The notes under the pieces are model-generated. The model ran no database searches, had not been told where the DNA came from, and was given only the letters and a program-made list of their open reading frames with translations. Both the position numbers and the translations under genes were made by a program. Source: Chloroflexia bacterium (lineage in GTDB: Bacteria; Chloroflexota; Chloroflexia; QHBQ01; JADMIH01). Taken from it: 10,268 bases of DNA. Of the stretch, positions 1 through 6,415 are shown piece by piece; the first letter of the stretch is position 1; each line of letters opens with the position of its first letter. The stretch lies in contig JAICKM010000195.1 in assembly GCA_025927935.1 (NCBI GenBank), positions 1 to 10,268 on the forward strand. Reading direction: 5' to 3'.

Positions 1-816
1 GCGCACGCCCCAATCGGCGGCCAGTACCTGCTCAAAGACAGCCATGATCTCCTGCGGGGCGGGCACGGCGGGGAGTAACTCATCCAACCCCACGGCGTGT
101 TCGCGCAACAGCCGGGCCAGCCGCGGGCGGTCGTCCGGGCGCGCGGCGAGCAAGGCGGCGAGCAAATCGGCCTCCCAGGTCAGGGGCAGGCCCACCTGGA
201 GCAGCAAGCCGCCGCGACGGCGCACCTGCGAGAAGCCGACCAGTTTGCGCGGGCCGATGGCGACTTCATAGGGCGATAGGGATCCGAAACAGGCCAGCCG
301 CACCAAATCCTCATCGGGGATCGGGCCGACCGGCAGGTGGCGCAGCGGGCGATGCGGCGCGGCGCGCACCTCGGCGATGGGAACAAGCCGCGCGCCGCGC
401 ACCCCGATTGCCTCCATCGTCGCCAGCCAGGCCCGGCCCAACCAGTGATATGACTCCGTCACATCGGGCAGGGCCAGCCGGTGGCCGGGCGGCAGGGCGA
501 TGTCCAGGCTGAGCAGGGGCGGGCCGGCCAGCACGCCCGTGCCCCCGGAGCGGCGGCGCACCAGCGGCACGCCCCGCGCCGCGGCCGCCGCCTCGTTGAT
601 GACCTCCGCCGGCTGGAAAACGCCCAGGATGAGCGTGGGTTCCACGGCCCAGTACCAGCAGAGCGCGGGCAGCGGCGCCCCCTCGGCGATCATGCCCAGC
701 GCGCGCTCGACTTGCCTGTCCGCCGCGGCCACATCCAGCGGATAGCGGGTCCAGACTTCGGCTCCAGTTTCGCCTGTCGGGATGGTGGCCGTCTGATGAT
801 CAATGTTCGTAGTCAC
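1..816 (-). CDS. Lipoate/biotin protein ligase family protein (LplA/LipM-like), 3' end cut off by window edge
   Basis: An open frame of 272 codons runs leftward from a GTG at 816-814 and leaves the window without a stop. It matches the BPL/LPL catalytic fold. Residues 62-66 are LILGV, followed at 87-95 by RRRSGGTGV, the counterpart of the RRxSGGGxV lipoyl-AMP-binding loop. Residues 190-201 (RKLVGFSQVRRR) hold the invariant lysine K191 in the usual K-x-x-G-x-(S/A)-Q setting, followed by the GGLLLQVG strand. Family members transfer lipoate or octanoate to E2 and H-protein lysines in the cytoplasm, as ligase or octanoyltransferase. Which activity applies here cannot be told; the loop reads GGTGV rather than GGGAV. 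The GTG is chosen because the next in-frame Met is residue 42, well inside the fold, and a -10-like element lies just upstream. The gene is divergent from the metal importer and probably functionally unrelated to it. Confidence 0.85.
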   Translation of the reverse strand, partial: MTTNIDHQTATIPTGETGAEVWTRYPLDVAAADRQVERALGMIAEGAPLPALCWYWAVEPTLILGVFQPAEVINEAAAAARGVPLVRRRSGGTGVLAGPPLLSLDIALPPGHRLALPDVTESYHWLGRAWLATMEAIGVRGARLVPIAEVRAAPHRPLRHLPVGPIPDEDLVRLACFGSLSPYEVAIGPRKLVGFSQVRRRGGLLLQVGLPLTWEADLLAALLAARPDDRPRLARLLREHAVGLDELLPAVPAPQEIMAVFEQVLAADWGVR

Positions 817-851
817 GCTATAGTCTAGCGCATCCGCCGGGCGGCCTGCAA
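817..851 (-). promoter_or_regulatory. Candidate leaderless promoter of the ligase gene
   Basis: On the minus strand a TAGACT hexamer (827-822) fits the TANNNT form of a -10 box and ends only 5 nt before the GTG start at 816. A TTGCAG (851-846) lies 18 bp further upstream as a weak -35. No Shine-Dalgarno sequence precedes the GTG. This geometry is typical of leaderless transcripts, but the -35 matches consensus only at TTG, so the call is tentative. Confidence 0.35.
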
Positions 852-1025
852 CCGCGCCGCACCCCCGGCCAGGCGCCCGGCAATCCGTTATACCCCGGCC
901 CGTGTAGATCATATAGGACCAATGAAGCAGGATATAACCAAGCTTTGTTCAAAGAAAAACCAATCCAAAAAGCAGATCGGACCGTACATTGCTTGTGTTA
1001 CCGGTTACTTGCACCGTCAGTCGTT

Positions 1026-1044
1026 GTTGCAATGAGTTGCAACT
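1026..1044. promoter_or_regulatory. Upstream GTTGCAA repeat pair (candidate operator A)
   Basis: Two GTTGCAA copies start 10 bp apart, at 1026 and 1036, about one helical turn. The second lies inside the perfect 10-bp palindrome AGTTGCAACT (1035-1044). The same heptamer recurs at the cbiM promoter (1165 and 1181). Shared sequence and helical phasing suggest an auxiliary binding site for the same regulator. The bound protein is unknown. Confidence 0.4.
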
Positions 1045-1125
1045 ATGACGCTCCTGGTGGAGAACTCAGCGCGGCCCCCGAAGGTTCCCACCCCTCGCAA
1101 TTACACGATATACACCGCAAGACTC

Positions 1126-1154
1126 TTGACGGAGGATCCCGTGTGCGGTAAACT
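1126..1154 (+). promoter_or_regulatory. Predicted sigma70-type promoter of the cbiMQO operon
   Basis: TTGACG (1126-1131) and TAAACT (1149-1154) are separated by exactly 17 bp. The -35 matches the TTGACA consensus at five of six positions and the -10 matches TATAAT at four of six. Transcription would begin near 1161, giving a leader of about 126 nt before the cbiM ATG at 1287. The predicted start lies immediately next to an inverted-repeat cluster, as expected for a repressible promoter. Confidence 0.6.
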
Positions 1155-1163
1155 GGTACGAAG

Positions 1164-1187
1164 AGTTGCAAAAGCAACTAGTTGCAA
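1164..1187. promoter_or_regulatory. Inverted-repeat operator cluster at the cbiM transcription start (candidate operator B)
   Basis: AGTTGC (1164-1169) and GCAACT (1174-1179) form a dyad around AAAA. The second arm is also the left half of the perfect 12-bp palindrome GCAACTAGTTGC (1174-1185). GTTGCAA occurs at 1165-1171 and 1181-1187. The cluster covers roughly +3 to +27 of the predicted transcript, a classic repressor position. The Fur-family protein at 4429-4863 is the only transcription regulator visible in the window and is the natural candidate ligand, but that link is inferred. Confidence 0.5.
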
Positions 1188-1190
1188 ATA

Positions 1191-1228
1191 GCTTCTGCTC
1201 ATATCGCCATTGGCTCGTGGGCTGAAGC
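1191..1228 (+). promoter_or_regulatory. Leader hairpin upstream of cbiM
   Basis: Bases 1191-1200 can pair with 1219-1228. The pairing gives ten positions with one T-T mismatch and one G-U pair, around an 18-nt loop. It lies in the untranslated leader, about 60 nt before the start codon. It is not followed by a U-run, so it does not look like an intrinsic terminator. It may be a simple mRNA structure; no known riboswitch class was recognised. Confidence 0.3.
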
Positions 1229-1286
1229 AGTTGTAAGAGCGCGACCGTGCTCCCCGGTGGCGCGCCAGCAGTAACGGAGGTTGGCA

Positions 1287-2573
1287 ATGCATATACCCGA
1301 CGGATACTTAAGCCCGATCATGTCACTGGGGGCAGGAGTCGTCACCGTGCCGGCGTGGGCCCTGGCCGTGCGCCGGGTTCAGTCCATTCTGAACAATCGC
1401 ACGGTGCCGCTGCTGGCGATCTTTTCCGCGCTCACGTTCACCATCATGATGTTCAACATCCCCGTGCCCGGCGGCACCACCGCGCACGGCGTGGGCGGCA
1501 CCCTGATCGCGATTGTCCTCGGACCCTGGGCGGCGGTACTCGGCGTGAGCATGGCGCTCATTCTACAGGCGCTGTTCTTCGGCGACGGCGGCGTCCTCGC
1601 CATTTTTGCCAACTGCCTCAACATGGCGATTATTCTGCCGTTCTTCGGCTATGCAACCTATCGGCTTATCGCCGGTCGCTCGCCCATCCTCTCGACGCGG
1701 CGGGCCTGGGCGGCGGGCATCGGCGCCTATGTGGGCATCACGGCGTCGGCACTGGCGGTGGCGGTGGAACTCGGCGTCCAGCCGCTACTCTTCACCGAGA
1801 ACGGCCACCCGCTCTACAGCCCCTACGGCCTGGAGGCCACGCTCCCGGCGATGCTCCTGGCCCATATGTTCGGCGCGTCGATTGTGGAGGCGCTGATTAC
1901 CGGGCTGGGCGTGTCCTATTTACAGAAATCGCACCCGGAGTACCTGACCTCGCTGCGTAGCGTGTTCGCCGGCTCCGATGTGGCGGACGGCCGCGCGGCG
2001 CGCCGCCCGCTCTGGCAGATCATAGCCGGAGTCGCGGTCGTGGGTGCGATCGGGTTGTTTATCGCCGGGCTGATCACCGGCGGCGGCGACGTCGGGCGCC
2101 TGTTCGGCGCCGACTGGGCGCAGGTCGATTGGGCGGCGGTCGCCACGATGCTGCTCATCGTCGGCGTGCTTGCGGTGATCCTGATCCCGCTTGCGTACTT
2201 TGTGCTGCCGCAACGCATGAAGCGTGTCGGCGCCGGGTTTACCGCGCTGGCCGTCCTGGCTCCGCTGGGGCTAATCGCGCCGGGGTTCGCCTATGGCGAG
2301 GGCAGCACCGAAGATGTGAAAGCGGCGTTTGGCTACGTGCCGAAGGGGCTGCAAGATCTGTCGGGTATCTTCAGCGCCCCGTTGTCGGGCTATAATTTGC
2401 CCCTCTTCGGTCATGCCAACGCCGCGCTCTGGCAGACGGCCATCGGCTACGAGATCAGCGGCATCGTGGGCATCCTGCTCGTGGGTGGAGTCATGCTGGC
2501 CCTGAGTGCGCTCATCCGGCGGCGCGACAACGGGAGCCGTCCGGCGCCCGCGCAGGAGGCGCCCCAGCTATGA
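1287..2573 (+). CDS. cbiM: ECF nickel/cobalt transporter substrate-binding subunit CbiM/NikM with fused C-terminal PDGLE/CbiN-like module
   Basis: This 428-residue membrane protein is the metal-recognition subunit of a CbiMQO/NikMQO-type energy-coupling-factor importer. The ATG at 1287 is chosen because the family starts MHIPDG(F/Y)LSP: the free N-terminus, Met1 and His2 belong to the metal site in NikM structures. A GGAGG (1276-1280) sits 6 nt upstream; an in-frame TTG at 1281 would add two residues and bury that site. His67 (GGTTAH, 62-67) matches the third known ligand. The FFGDGG...ANCLNMA motif spans 97-114, and AHMFGASIVEALITG is at 192-206. Residues 1-225 form the usual CbiM unit. Residues 240-410 add about four hydrophobic segments with APLGLIAPG at 325-333, resembling the PDGLE domain of CbiN/NikN, which would explain why no separate cbiN is present. 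Its TGA overlaps the cbiQ ATG. Substrate is inferred as Ni2+ or Co2+; which of the two cannot be told. Confidence 0.92.
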   Translation: MHIPDGYLSPIMSLGAGVVTVPAWALAVRRVQSILNNRTVPLLAIFSALTFTIMMFNIPVPGGTTAHGVGGTLIAIVLGPWAAVLGVSMALILQALFFGDGGVLAIFANCLNMAIILPFFGYATYRLIAGRSPILSTRRAWAAGIGAYVGITASALAVAVELGVQPLLFTENGHPLYSPYGLEATLPAMLLAHMFGASIVEALITGLGVSYLQKSHPEYLTSLRSVFAGSDVADGRAARRPLWQIIAGVAVVGAIGLFIAGLITGGGDVGRLFGADWAQVDWAAVATMLLIVGVLAVILIPLAYFVLPQRMKRVGAGFTALAVLAPLGLIAPGFAYGEGSTEDVKAAFGYVPKGLQDLSGIFSAPLSGYNLPLFGHANAALWQTAIGYEISGIVGILLVGGVMLALSALIRRRDNGSRPAPAQEAPQL

Positions 2574-3427
2574 GCGCCCGCGCCGCCTCCGCGCCCGAAG
2601 GCCACATCGGCTGGCTGGAGCGCACCATCGCCGAGGTTGCCGGCTCGATTGAGCGGGCGGTCTTCACCGAGGAACACGCGCGCAAACCGGGCTGGCTCCA
2701 GCGCATCGACCCGCGGGCCAAGCTCGGCATGTTCGTCGCGCTCGTGCTGGCGGCGGGTCTCTCCAACGCGCTGCCGGTGCTGATCGGGCTGTACGTGATC
2801 ATCCTGTTTGCGGCGCGCGCCAGCCGGGTGCCGTTCGACTTTTTCGTGCGCCGGGTCTGGCTAGGCATCCCGTTCTTCGCCGGGGTGGTCATCCTGCCCT
2901 CGATCTTCTTCGCGCCGGGACCGCGCCTCTTCGACCTGGCCCTGGGGCCGCTGCACCTGGCGCCATCCATTCCCGGTCTGACGGGCGCCGTCGTCTTCGT
3001 GGCCCGTGTGGGCGTCAGCGTGTCGCTGGCCGTCTTGCTCGTATTGACCACGCCCTGGGCCGATGTGCTCAAGAGCCTGCAAGCTTTGCGCGTGCCGCAG
3101 GTGTTTATCCTGCTCCTGTCGATGACCTATCGCTATATTTTCCTCTTCTTCCGCACCATGAACGGCATGTTCGAGGCGCGCAAGAGCCGGGTGGTGGGAC
3201 GCACTACCGGCAACGAGCAGCGCGGGTGGATCACCGGCTCGATGATGAGCTTGCTGAACCGCTCCTTCAAGATGAGCAATGACGTGTACGCGGCGATGAT
3301 GGCGCGCGGCTTTACCGGCGCCATCCGCAGCTACACCACCTATCGTATGCAGACCGCCGACTGGGTGGCGCTGGCCGGGGCTGTCGCCCTGGCCGCCGTG
3401 GCCCTGCTGGCGGGGAGGTATCTCTAA
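2570..3427 (+). CDS. cbiQ: ECF transporter transmembrane coupling subunit CbiQ (EcfT)
   Basis: This 285-residue integral membrane protein couples ATP hydrolysis by CbiO to movement of the CbiM subunit. Family marks are the DPRAKL motif at 47-52, the first coupling-helix signature EARKSR at 202-207 and the second, AMMARGF, at 242-248; the Ala-Arg motifs contact the ATPase grooves. Hydrophobic segments lie at roughly 52-82, 97-116, 138-162, 175-195 and 264-282. An N-terminal cytoplasmic extension of about 45 residues precedes DPRAKL, rather long for the family. It starts at an ATG overlapping the cbiM stop by four bases (ATGA), indicating translational coupling, and its TAA shares one base with the cbiO ATG. 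Confidence 0.93.
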   Translation: MSARAASAPEGHIGWLERTIAEVAGSIERAVFTEEHARKPGWLQRIDPRAKLGMFVALVLAAGLSNALPVLIGLYVIILFAARASRVPFDFFVRRVWLGIPFFAGVVILPSIFFAPGPRLFDLALGPLHLAPSIPGLTGAVVFVARVGVSVSLAVLLVLTTPWADVLKSLQALRVPQVFILLLSMTYRYIFLFFRTMNGMFEARKSRVVGRTTGNEQRGWITGSMMSLLNRSFKMSNDVYAAMMARGFTGAIRSYTTYRMQTADWVALAGAVALAAVALLAGRYL

Positions 3428-4293
3428 TGATCGACCGCGCTCCCCTGACTTCCGACGAACCGGTATTTCACCTGCGCGGCGTGCGCTATCGCTACGGCGG
3501 GCGGCAACTCGCCCTCGACGGCATCGATCTGGAAATCGCTCGCGGCGAACAGGTCGTCCTGCTGGGCGCCAACGGCAGCGGCAAATCGACGCTGCTCAAG
3601 CTGCTGAACGGCATCTACGCGCCCAGCGAGGGCACGATGCGCGCGCTGGGCCGCGACATCAAGGCCGTGGCCGCCGGCATGGATTCTTTCCAGTTCCACC
3701 GCGAAGTGGGGCTGGTCTTCCAGGACCCGGATATCCAGTTGTTCAGCGCCACCGTGTTCGACGACGTGGCCTTCGGCCCGTTGCAGTTGGGCCTGAGCCA
3801 GGACGAAGTCAAGGATCGCTGCGACGAGGCGTTGGGCCAGATGGAGATCACCCATCTGGCTCAGCGCGCGCCGTTCGAGCTGTCCGGCGGCGAAAAGAAG
3901 CGCGCGGCCATCGCCTCGGTGCTCTCGCTGCGCCCCGACGTGATTCTGCTGGACGAGCCAACGGCTTCCCTCGACCCGCGCACCAAGTGGGTGCTGGTCA
4001 ACCTGATCCGCAAGCTGGGCGCGGCGGGCAAGACCCTGATCACGACCACCCATGAACTCGAAATCGTGCCGATTATCGCCAATCGTGTCGTGGTGATCGG
4101 CGAAGAGCGCCGCGTTCTGGCCGACGGTACCCCGCAAGCGATCTTGAGCGATCACGATCTGTTGATCCGGGCTAACCTGATCCACGAGCACCTGCACGAG
4201 CAGGGCGTGCATCACGGCCACGAGCACCTGATCCACGATCACCTGCGCGAGCCGGCACTCGCGGGCGACTACGGGCGCGACGGCGCGCGGTAA
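3427..4293 (+). CDS. cbiO: ECF transporter ATP-binding subunit CbiO with histidine-rich C-terminal tail
   Basis: This 288-residue cytoplasmic ABC ATPase powers the importer. The motif set is complete: Walker A GANGSGKST (47-55), Q-loop VFQDPDIQLF (97-106), signature LSGGEKKR (152-159), Walker B VILLDEP (172-178) with catalytic E177, D-loop ASLD (180-183) and H-loop His209. A single CbiO suggests a homodimer, as in cobalt and nickel ECF systems. After the ordinary domain end at about residue 250, the tail from 252 to 273 holds nine histidines in 22 residues (253, 255, 257, 262, 263, 265, 267, 270, 272) with interspersed Glu/Asp. This looks like a metal-binding tail and strengthens the Ni/Co (or Zn) assignment. 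The gene starts one base inside the cbiQ stop and is the last gene of the tight three-gene cluster. Confidence 0.94.
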   Translation: MIDRAPLTSDEPVFHLRGVRYRYGGRQLALDGIDLEIARGEQVVLLGANGSGKSTLLKLLNGIYAPSEGTMRALGRDIKAVAAGMDSFQFHREVGLVFQDPDIQLFSATVFDDVAFGPLQLGLSQDEVKDRCDEALGQMEITHLAQRAPFELSGGEKKRAAIASVLSLRPDVILLDEPTASLDPRTKWVLVNLIRKLGAAGKTLITTTHELEIVPIIANRVVVIGEERRVLADGTPQAILSDHDLLIRANLIHEHLHEQGVHHGHEHLIHDHLREPALAGDYGRDGAR

Positions 4294-4324
4294 ACCCTGG
4301 TCCGCGGCATCTTTCGTGCTGCTT

Positions 4325-4367
4325 GCTATCCACAGCATGACGACGGTGCCGCGGCGCGTTGGATAGC
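4325..4367 (+). other. Inverted repeat in the cbiO-fur gap
   Basis: GCTATCCA (4325-4332) and TGGATAGC (4360-4367) are perfect 8-bp complements around a 27-nt loop, about 30 nt after the cbiO stop. No T-run follows, so it is not a standard intrinsic terminator. It may stabilise the 3' end of the importer mRNA or mark a processing point. Confidence 0.3.
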
Positions 4368-4387
4368 CGGATGGCAATCCCGCCAAG

Positions 4388-4414
4388 GCCCGCCGCCGGC
4401 CCGCTGCGGCGGGC
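4388..4414 (+). other. GC-rich hairpin just upstream of the Fur-family gene
   Basis: GCCCGCCGC (4388-4396) pairs perfectly with GCGGCGGGC (4406-4414) around a 9-nt loop. It ends 14 nt before the regulator ATG at 4429 and has no T-run. It could act as a weak terminator of upstream transcription or limit ribosome access to the start, which has only a poor Shine-Dalgarno sequence. Confidence 0.35.
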
Positions 4415-4428
4415 GATGGATCCGAGTC

Positions 4429-4863
4429 ATGTCTGAAAATCGCTTAACTGAATATCATGAGAAACTGGTCGCCAGCGGCGTCCGGCTGACTCCGCAGCGC
4501 TTCATGGTGCTGGAGGTCCTGGCGGCGCATCCCGGCCATGTCACCGCCGAGCAAGTGTTAAACGCGGTCCAGCAGCGCTATCCCTACGTCAATAAGACGA
4601 CGGTGTACCGCACGCTGGAATTGCTGACCGAACTGGGGCTGGCGTCGATGACCCATATGGGCGGCAACCAGTATGAGTATGAACTGCTCGAATCGCCGCA
4701 CCATCACCTGATCTGCAAAGTCTGTGGCGAGGTGATCGAACTGCCCGACTCGACGCTCAATCCGCTCCGCCGGCTGATCGAGCAGGAGCACGGGTTCCGG
4801 CCCTATCTCGACCATTTTGCCCTGTTTGGGGTCTGCCGCGCCTGCCAGCACCCCCCATCCTGA
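4429..4863 (+). CDS. Fur-family metal-responsive transcriptional regulator
   Basis: This full-length Fur-family protein of 144 residues is normally a dimeric, metal-dependent DNA-binding repressor. The N-terminal winged helix carries GVRLTPQR (17-24) and the recognition helix KTTVYRTLELLTELGL (56-71). The metal/dimerisation domain follows, with HHHLICKVCG at 91-100 and GVCRACQ at 134-140. Cys96, Cys99, Cys136 and Cys139 form the structural zinc site. Candidate regulatory ligands include His91-93, Glu101 and His129. The ATG at 4429 is the only good start, giving the typical MSENRLTEYHEKL N-terminus. It lies 135 bp after cbiO and 53 bp before the propeller gene, possibly in the same transcript. 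Context suggests a Zur- or Nur-like role controlling the importer, but sequence alone does not separate Fur, Zur, Nur, Mur or PerR. No GTTGCAA site was seen upstream of the gene itself. Confidence 0.93.
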   Translation: MSENRLTEYHEKLVASGVRLTPQRFMVLEVLAAHPGHVTAEQVLNAVQQRYPYVNKTTVYRTLELLTELGLASMTHMGGNQYEYELLESPHHHLICKVCGEVIELPDSTLNPLRRLIEQEHGFRPYLDHFALFGVCRACQHPPS

Positions 4864-4916
4864 ACCTGGAGGTTGTCCTCTGCGCGCGAACCCGAATCTG
4901 CCGGCCCTGCACACCC

Positions 4917-6380
4917 ATGCCCGCACAACGTAAACCCGCCACGGCAATAACCGCCGTCCCCGCGAAGCCACCCCGGCGGACAGCCGGGCTGATCCTGATC
5001 GCCCTGGGCGGGCTGCTACTGGTTGGGGTCGCCGTCGCGGCCTTCCTGCTCAGCCGCCCGCAGACCCAGATTTCCGGGCACTTCATCACCACCCCGGCCA
5101 CCGGGCCAGTGGAGGCCGCCGCCCCGCTCAGCGTCGAGGTCAACCTGGATCTGCGCTCCGGCCAGGGATCGGGGACGCGCCTTGCGCCCATCGTCAACCT
5201 GCAACTGCGCGACGCGGCGGGGCAGCCCGCCGTCCTCGGCCCCGGCCCGATGGCCTACCTGCCGCTGAACATCAGCGGCAAGGTGACGCGCTGGGTGGCC
5301 GACCTCAGCGCCCCGACCGTGCCCGGCACCTATCATATGCACATCCTGGCGCGGGTGGCCGGGCAGCCCGACACCGAGTTCGATGTGCGCGATCCCGAAT
5401 TGCAGGTAGTCGCCGCCACGCCGTTCCAGGGCGGTCTCGTCTACAGCCGCAACGGCAACCTGTGGCGGAGCGACGCGCAGGGCGGTCACGCCCGCCGCCT
5501 GACCTTCTACACCGACGACGGACGCGCCGATAGCCCGGTTTGGTCGCCGGACGGCAAGCGCATCGCATACACGCGCACTTTGCCCGCGCCGAGCAGCGAC
5601 ATCCCCAACACCGAGATCTGGTCCATCGACCCCGACGGCGGCTCGCCGCAGGTGCTGGCGGCCAGGCGCCCCGGCGAAGACCTGATCACGCCTGCCTTTG
5701 GGCCGGACGGCGCGCTCTACTTCACCTCGGACCGCACCGTAGACCCGGACACGAACGCCACGCCGACAATGGACCGGCTCACGGCGGGCGTGGAGTCGTG
5801 GTCGGTCGAGCGCCTGGCACCCGCCGCGCCCGACGGATCGCGCGGCACGGTGCTGCCCGCCGCCCGGATGCCCGACGTGAGCCGCGACGGCAAGCAGATG
5901 GTCTACATCAGCGCGCCCGATGCCCCGGCGGAGAGCGAAGCGTTTATCACACACACGCTCATGATCGCCGGCAGCGACGGGCGGAACGCGCGCCCGCTGT
6001 TCCCGCCCGACCTGTATCAGGATGTGCTGGCGCCGCGCTTCTCGCCCGACGGCACGCAGGTCGCCTTTGCCGCGGTCACGCCCTTTGAAGTACCGTCGGG
6101 CCGGTTCGATCCGCTACGCGCGCTGGGGCTGGCCCCGCTGCCCGCGCGAGCCAACGGCGTGCCCTGGGACATCTACCTGGCCCCGGTGGCTGGCGGCCAG
6201 ATCACCCGCCTGACCCGGCTGAACGCCGATCAGCCGGTGGTCGCCTGGGCGAACGACGGCAAGCGCCTGGCGCTGCTGGACGAGAAGGGGCTTTTCATGC
6301 TTGATCTCGCCGATCCCGCCGCGCTCCACCAGGTCGGACCGCCGTCGAGCCACGGGCAGTTGGATTGGTACGACCGCTAG
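4917..6380 (+). CDS. Membrane-anchored TolB/WD40-like beta-propeller protein
   Basis: This 487-residue exported protein has no recognised specific function. Basic residues (R5, K6, R20, R21) precede one hydrophobic segment at 24-45, with no cleavage or lipobox motif, so it is probably an N-terminally anchored extracytoplasmic protein. Residues about 50-165 look like an all-beta, Ig-like domain with a PGTYHMHI strand (136-143). The rest is a TolB-like propeller with blade signatures WSPDGKRIAYTR (209-220), FGPDGALYFTSD (261-272), VSRDGKQMVYIS (321-332), FSPDGTQVAFAA (375-386) and WANDGKRLALLD (444-455). There is no TolB/Pal context, so this is not TolB itself. The ATG at 4917 is the only standard start; the nearest strong Shine-Dalgarno (GGAGG, 4868-4872) is 44 nt upstream, so initiation is uncertain. 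It follows the Fur-family gene closely and may be co-transcribed with it. Confidence 0.8.
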   Translation: MPAQRKPATAITAVPAKPPRRTAGLILIALGGLLLVGVAVAAFLLSRPQTQISGHFITTPATGPVEAAAPLSVEVNLDLRSGQGSGTRLAPIVNLQLRDAAGQPAVLGPGPMAYLPLNISGKVTRWVADLSAPTVPGTYHMHILARVAGQPDTEFDVRDPELQVVAATPFQGGLVYSRNGNLWRSDAQGGHARRLTFYTDDGRADSPVWSPDGKRIAYTRTLPAPSSDIPNTEIWSIDPDGGSPQVLAARRPGEDLITPAFGPDGALYFTSDRTVDPDTNATPTMDRLTAGVESWSVERLAPAAPDGSRGTVLPAARMPDVSRDGKQMVYISAPDAPAESEAFITHTLMIAGSDGRNARPLFPPDLYQDVLAPRFSPDGTQVAFAAVTPFEVPSGRFDPLRALGLAPLPARANGVPWDIYLAPVAGGQITRLTRLNADQPVVAWANDGKRLALLDEKGLFMLDLADPAALHQVGPPSSHGQLDWYDR

Positions 6381-6415
6381 CCTCCCGATCCGCCGCGTTT
6401 GTGCCGGGGCGCACG

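Larger units (their letters stand above)
817..1286. other. Divergent intergenic region (470 bp)
   Basis: This is the spacer between the leftward ligase gene and the rightward cbiM. I see no credible coding frame in it. The stretch from about 905 to 1060 is clearly more AT-rich than the neighbouring genes. The region carries two groups of GTTGCAA-type repeats (1026-1044 and 1164-1187), a promoter for the importer (1126-1154) and a leader hairpin (1191-1228). I looked for the conserved B12-box (GCCACTG-like) of a cobalamin riboswitch, which often precedes cbiM genes, and did not find one. Confidence 0.6.

Noticed and set aside
44..828. Plus-strand open frames across the first 830 bases
   Set aside because: They are antisense to the lipoate-ligase-family frame, which has the family motifs in order and runs uninterrupted for 272 codons.
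817..1286. Cobalamin riboswitch upstream of cbiM
   Set aside because: Expected from gene family, but no B12-box or matching core was found on the plus strand.
1281..1286. TTG start for cbiM two codons upstream of the ATG
   Set aside because: It would destroy the free Met1-His2 metal-binding N-terminus, and the GGAGG is only on the edge of it; spacing is right for the ATG at 1287.
3424..4386. Long minus-strand open frame (320 codons) opposite cbiO
   Set aside because: It lies wholly over a clear ABC ATPase, and its translation is low-complexity without any recognisable motif. It is a GC-rich shadow frame.
4873..4956. Short leader-peptide frame from TTG directly after GGAGG
   Set aside because: The start abuts the Shine-Dalgarno with no spacing, and the frame has no peptide features.
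5016..5954. Minus-strand open frame of 312 codons opposite the propeller gene
   Set aside because: Antisense shadow of a protein with clear propeller repeats; no motif of its own.
4917..6380. True TolB of the Tol-Pal system
   Set aside because: Has an uncleaved N-terminal helix and an Ig-like domain, and there is no tolQRA, pal or ybgF nearby.
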